DNA from: Peptostreptococcus sp.
Lineage (GTDB): Bacteria > Bacillota > Clostridia > Peptostreptococcales > Peptostreptococcaceae
Length of the DNA stretch: 8,054 nucleotides
Assembly: GCA_020025095.1 (NCBI GenBank)
Contig: JAHHSS010000066.1
Coordinates: 1 to 8,054 of the forward strand
Direction of reading: 5' to 3'
Made by a program: the position numbers and the translations under genes. The notes beneath the pieces were generated by a model. That model did not search any database. It was not told the DNA's origin and was given only the letters and a program-made list of their open reading frames with translations. The first letter of the stretch is position 1, and each line of letters opens with the position of its first letter. Positions 6,639-8,054 of the stretch are shown here, in pieces.

Positions 6639-6847
6639 GCGTTACCACCTTAATTCCGAAATTAATTCGGCTCTCAAAGTCTTTAACGGGACTATCCGTA
6701 TTGTACTACACATAAAAACTTCGTACAATAAACTCAAAAGCTACTTCACAGTGCGTTAATTAAAAATCTTCCACCAATGATTTTCTCTCTTTAAATCACT
6801 ACCCTGCTACTCCTCTTTATCACAGTTTATATATAAACTATTTATAG
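6609..6847 (-). promoter_or_regulatory. valS: T-box leader (tRNA-Val sensing) upstream of valS
   Basis: The minus-strand leader shows T-box parts in order. Stem I carries GAGGAGTAG (about 6815-6807), AGAGAG (6790-6785) and GGTGGAAG (about 6775-6768) of the distal loops, and the specifier segment GAAGTAGCTTTTGAG (6747-6733), whose codon GUA (6744-6742) is valine. Next is a perfect 8-bp stem TATTGTAC/GTACAATA (6730-6723, 6706-6699), then an ACGG/CCCGTTA region resembling stem IIA/B, and a stem III CCGAA/TTCGG (6670-6666, 6660-6656). The T-box core AAGGTGGTAACGCG (6651-6638) gives an antiterminator with A1 = AAGG/CCUU (6651-6648, 6627-6624), bulge UGGUAAC and A2 = GCG/CGU (6640-6638, 6630-6628). 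UGGU (6647-6644) can pair with the ACCA end of uncharged tRNA-Val. Uncharged tRNA would favour antitermination and valS expression. Confidence 0.95.
6824..6839 (-). repeat. Perfect 16-nt palindrome at the 5' end of the valS leader
   Basis: AGTTTATATATAAACT is a perfect palindrome just after the predicted transcript start and before stem I. As RNA it could form a 5'-terminal hairpin. Its 3' half, ATAAACT (6830-6824), is also fully complementary to AGTTTAT (6734-6728) on the 3' strand at the base of stem I, so the two pairings may compete. Confidence 0.5.
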
Positions 6848-6853
6848 TATAAA

Positions 6854-6882
6854 ATTATATAATAAAAAACTAATAATTGCAA
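6854..6882 (-). promoter_or_regulatory. valS: Probable sigma-A promoter of the valS leader
   Basis: On the minus strand TTGCAA (6882-6877) and TATAAT (6859-6854) lie 17 bp apart: four of six and six of six consensus matches. Transcription would begin near 6847, directly ahead of the T-box structure. The remaining bases up to the nucleoside hydrolase stop at 6980 are AT-rich with no clear terminator. Confidence 0.7.
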
Positions 6883-6979
6883 TATTTTCATATAAATATA
6901 ATTTTATTACAAAATTGTATAAGAATAGTTATAAATATTATAAAATATCAATTCACTAACTTAAACTTTAATATATAAA

Positions 6980-7981
6980 CTAAGTATGTACTATTTCTAT
7001 CATCTTTTTGTTTACATCCTCCGACGATATAACAGTAGGAAGATTTATAACATTTATGCCTGTGTTCAACTCTAAATCTTTATATATTTCTACCATTTTA
7101 AACACATCATCTCTAGATAAAATTAAATTTTCTTTATAATCTTTTACTATATTAATATAACCTCTAGTAAAATCCTCTACTCTAGATTTTATAGTTACTA
7201 ACTTTTCTTCAAAAAGTTCTGGATTAGTAAGATAGATTGCAGCTATTACATCCCATAGTATTACATAATTGCAGCCATATTCATTTTTAAATTCATTCAT
7301 CCATTTTTCAATCTTATTTAGAATAAATTTATTTTTTAACTTACTGTCATCTTCTTTAAATCTTTCTTTTAAAGAGTTAAACTCTTCTCCTGTAAACTTT
7401 GCTGCCATACAGTTATTCCCCGTTAAAACAGACACTTTGGTTCCCTTATTTAATACCGTGAAGGCCCCTTTGGGACACACTGAAAAATTAAGTTCATTCA
7501 TTATTTTATCGCCAAATTTTAACTCTTCAGTAATTCCCCCCATAAGAACTATTTCTTTCGTATTAGAAATTACACTCTGGTCTATAAAACTAGCATCATA
7601 TAGATTTTGCATAGAGCCTGTCGCTATAATACTTATTTCTTCAGGATGATTGCGTATTGTAGAAACTATAAATTGAGCTGCCTCATTTTTTTCCACTTCA
7701 TCCACTTCCATACTCGTTTCATTCTTATATACACCAGCGTAGTAATCTTCCATTCTATATCCACCTCTGCCTTTATAAACTGGTATATCGCAATTTATTT
7801 CCTTCATCAATTCTATAGTCTGATTGTAAACATAATCTATATTTTCATTTCCATATGTACATGTTACTCCTAATAACTCGACTTCTGGATTGTTTATGAG
7901 ATACAATAAGGCCAAGCCATCATCAATATCTCTATTAGAAATTCCCATTGTATTATCACAGTCATAAATTACTTTTTTCAT
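6980..7981 (-). CDS. IUNH-superfamily nucleoside hydrolase, divergent subfamily
   Basis: This 333-residue cytosolic protein fits the inosine-uridine preferring nucleoside hydrolase family in length. These enzymes split the N-glycosidic bond of ribonucleosides to base and ribose. The N-terminal calcium motif is present in variant form, DCDNTMGISNRDIDDGLAL (7-25): the usual D-x-D-P-G-x-D-D has seven extra residues between D9 and D20-D21. Other family marks are TYGN (42-45), TGSMQNL (121-127, in place of GPLTN), VLMGG (145-149) and MNELNFSVCP (161-170; E163 and N165 match the substrate-binding E-x-N, but the usual DP is CP). In the C-terminal motif LWDVIAAIYLTNPELF (242-257) the calcium-binding Asp is kept (D244), while the preceding catalytic His of inosine-uridine enzymes is W243. 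Substrate is therefore uncertain. ATG 7981 follows AAGG at 7991-7988. The gene lies upstream of valS on the same strand, without a visible terminator between them. Confidence 0.88.
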   Translation of the reverse strand: MKKVIYDCDNTMGISNRDIDDGLALLYLINNPEVELLGVTCTYGNENIDYVYNQTIELMKEINCDIPVYKGRGGYRMEDYYAGVYKNETSMEVDEVEKNEAAQFIVSTIRNHPEEISIIATGSMQNLYDASFIDQSVISNTKEIVLMGGITEELKFGDKIMNELNFSVCPKGAFTVLNKGTKVSVLTGNNCMAAKFTGEEFNSLKERFKEDDSKLKNKFILNKIEKWMNEFKNEYGCNYVILWDVIAAIYLTNPELFEEKLVTIKSRVEDFTRGYINIVKDYKENLILSRDDVFKMVEIYKDLELNTGINVINLPTVISSEDVNKKMIEIVHT

Positions 7982-7998
7982 TATGCACCTTCCCGATT

Positions 7999-8012
7999 AA
8001 ATAATATTATTT
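7999..8012. repeat. A/T palindrome upstream of the nucleoside hydrolase gene
   Basis: AAATAATATTATTT is a perfect 14-bp palindrome 17 bases upstream of the start codon, just before the Shine-Dalgarno. It could be an operator, but its pure A/T content makes a chance origin likely. I could not place a convincing promoter in the remaining 40 bases of the window; it may lie outside. Confidence 0.25.
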
Positions 8013-8054
8013 TTACCAACAATTATCTCTCTTACAATTATTAATTATATACCG

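Noticed and set aside
7269..7873. Two plus-strand frames opposite the nucleoside hydrolase gene
   Set aside because: They are antisense to a well-supported coding region, overlap each other, and show no domain or start signals.

Overview
The window looks like chromosomal DNA from a low-GC Gram-positive anaerobe of the Clostridia type. The intergenic DNA is extremely AT-rich, arginine is mostly encoded by AGA, Shine-Dalgarno sequences are strong (AAGGAGG-like), intrinsic terminators are frequent, and valS carries a T-box leader, an arrangement typical of Firmicutes. This is inference from composition and gene content; I cannot name a genus. No rRNA, tRNA, CRISPR, insertion sequence or phage gene is visible.

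Left part, plus strand (about 1-2720). A GntR/FCD regulator (210-836) has a recognisable promoter, and a perfect 10-bp inverted repeat straddles its -10 box and 5' UTR. An intrinsic terminator follows. After a 390-bp AT-rich gap comes pepD (1225-2655), an M20C aminoacyl-histidine dipeptidase with all expected metal ligands, closed by a strong terminator.

Middle part, minus strand (about 2799-3731). A two-gene unit faces pepD: a five-segment membrane protein of unknown function (3134-3679), then a 63-residue XRE-type repressor-like protein whose GTG start overlaps the previous stop codon by one base. A near-consensus promoter lies upstream. A long inverted repeat between pepD and this unit probably acts as a two-way terminator.

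Right part, minus strand (about 3873-8054). valS (3912-6566) is preceded by a T-box leader with a GUA specifier, antiterminator, competing terminator and promoter; it is closed by its own terminator. Upstream on the same strand is a divergent member of the nucleoside hydrolase (IUNH) superfamily (6980-7981), with an insertion in the metal-binding loop and a Trp in place of the usual active-site His. I see no clear terminator between it and the valS promoter.

Functionally, the genes look like separate transcription units (peptide turnover, tRNA charging, nucleoside salvage, two regulators) and not one pathway. I did not find a convincing new multi-gene system. The points most worth following are the regulator's inverted repeat, the XRE/membrane-protein pair and the variant nucleoside hydrolase.
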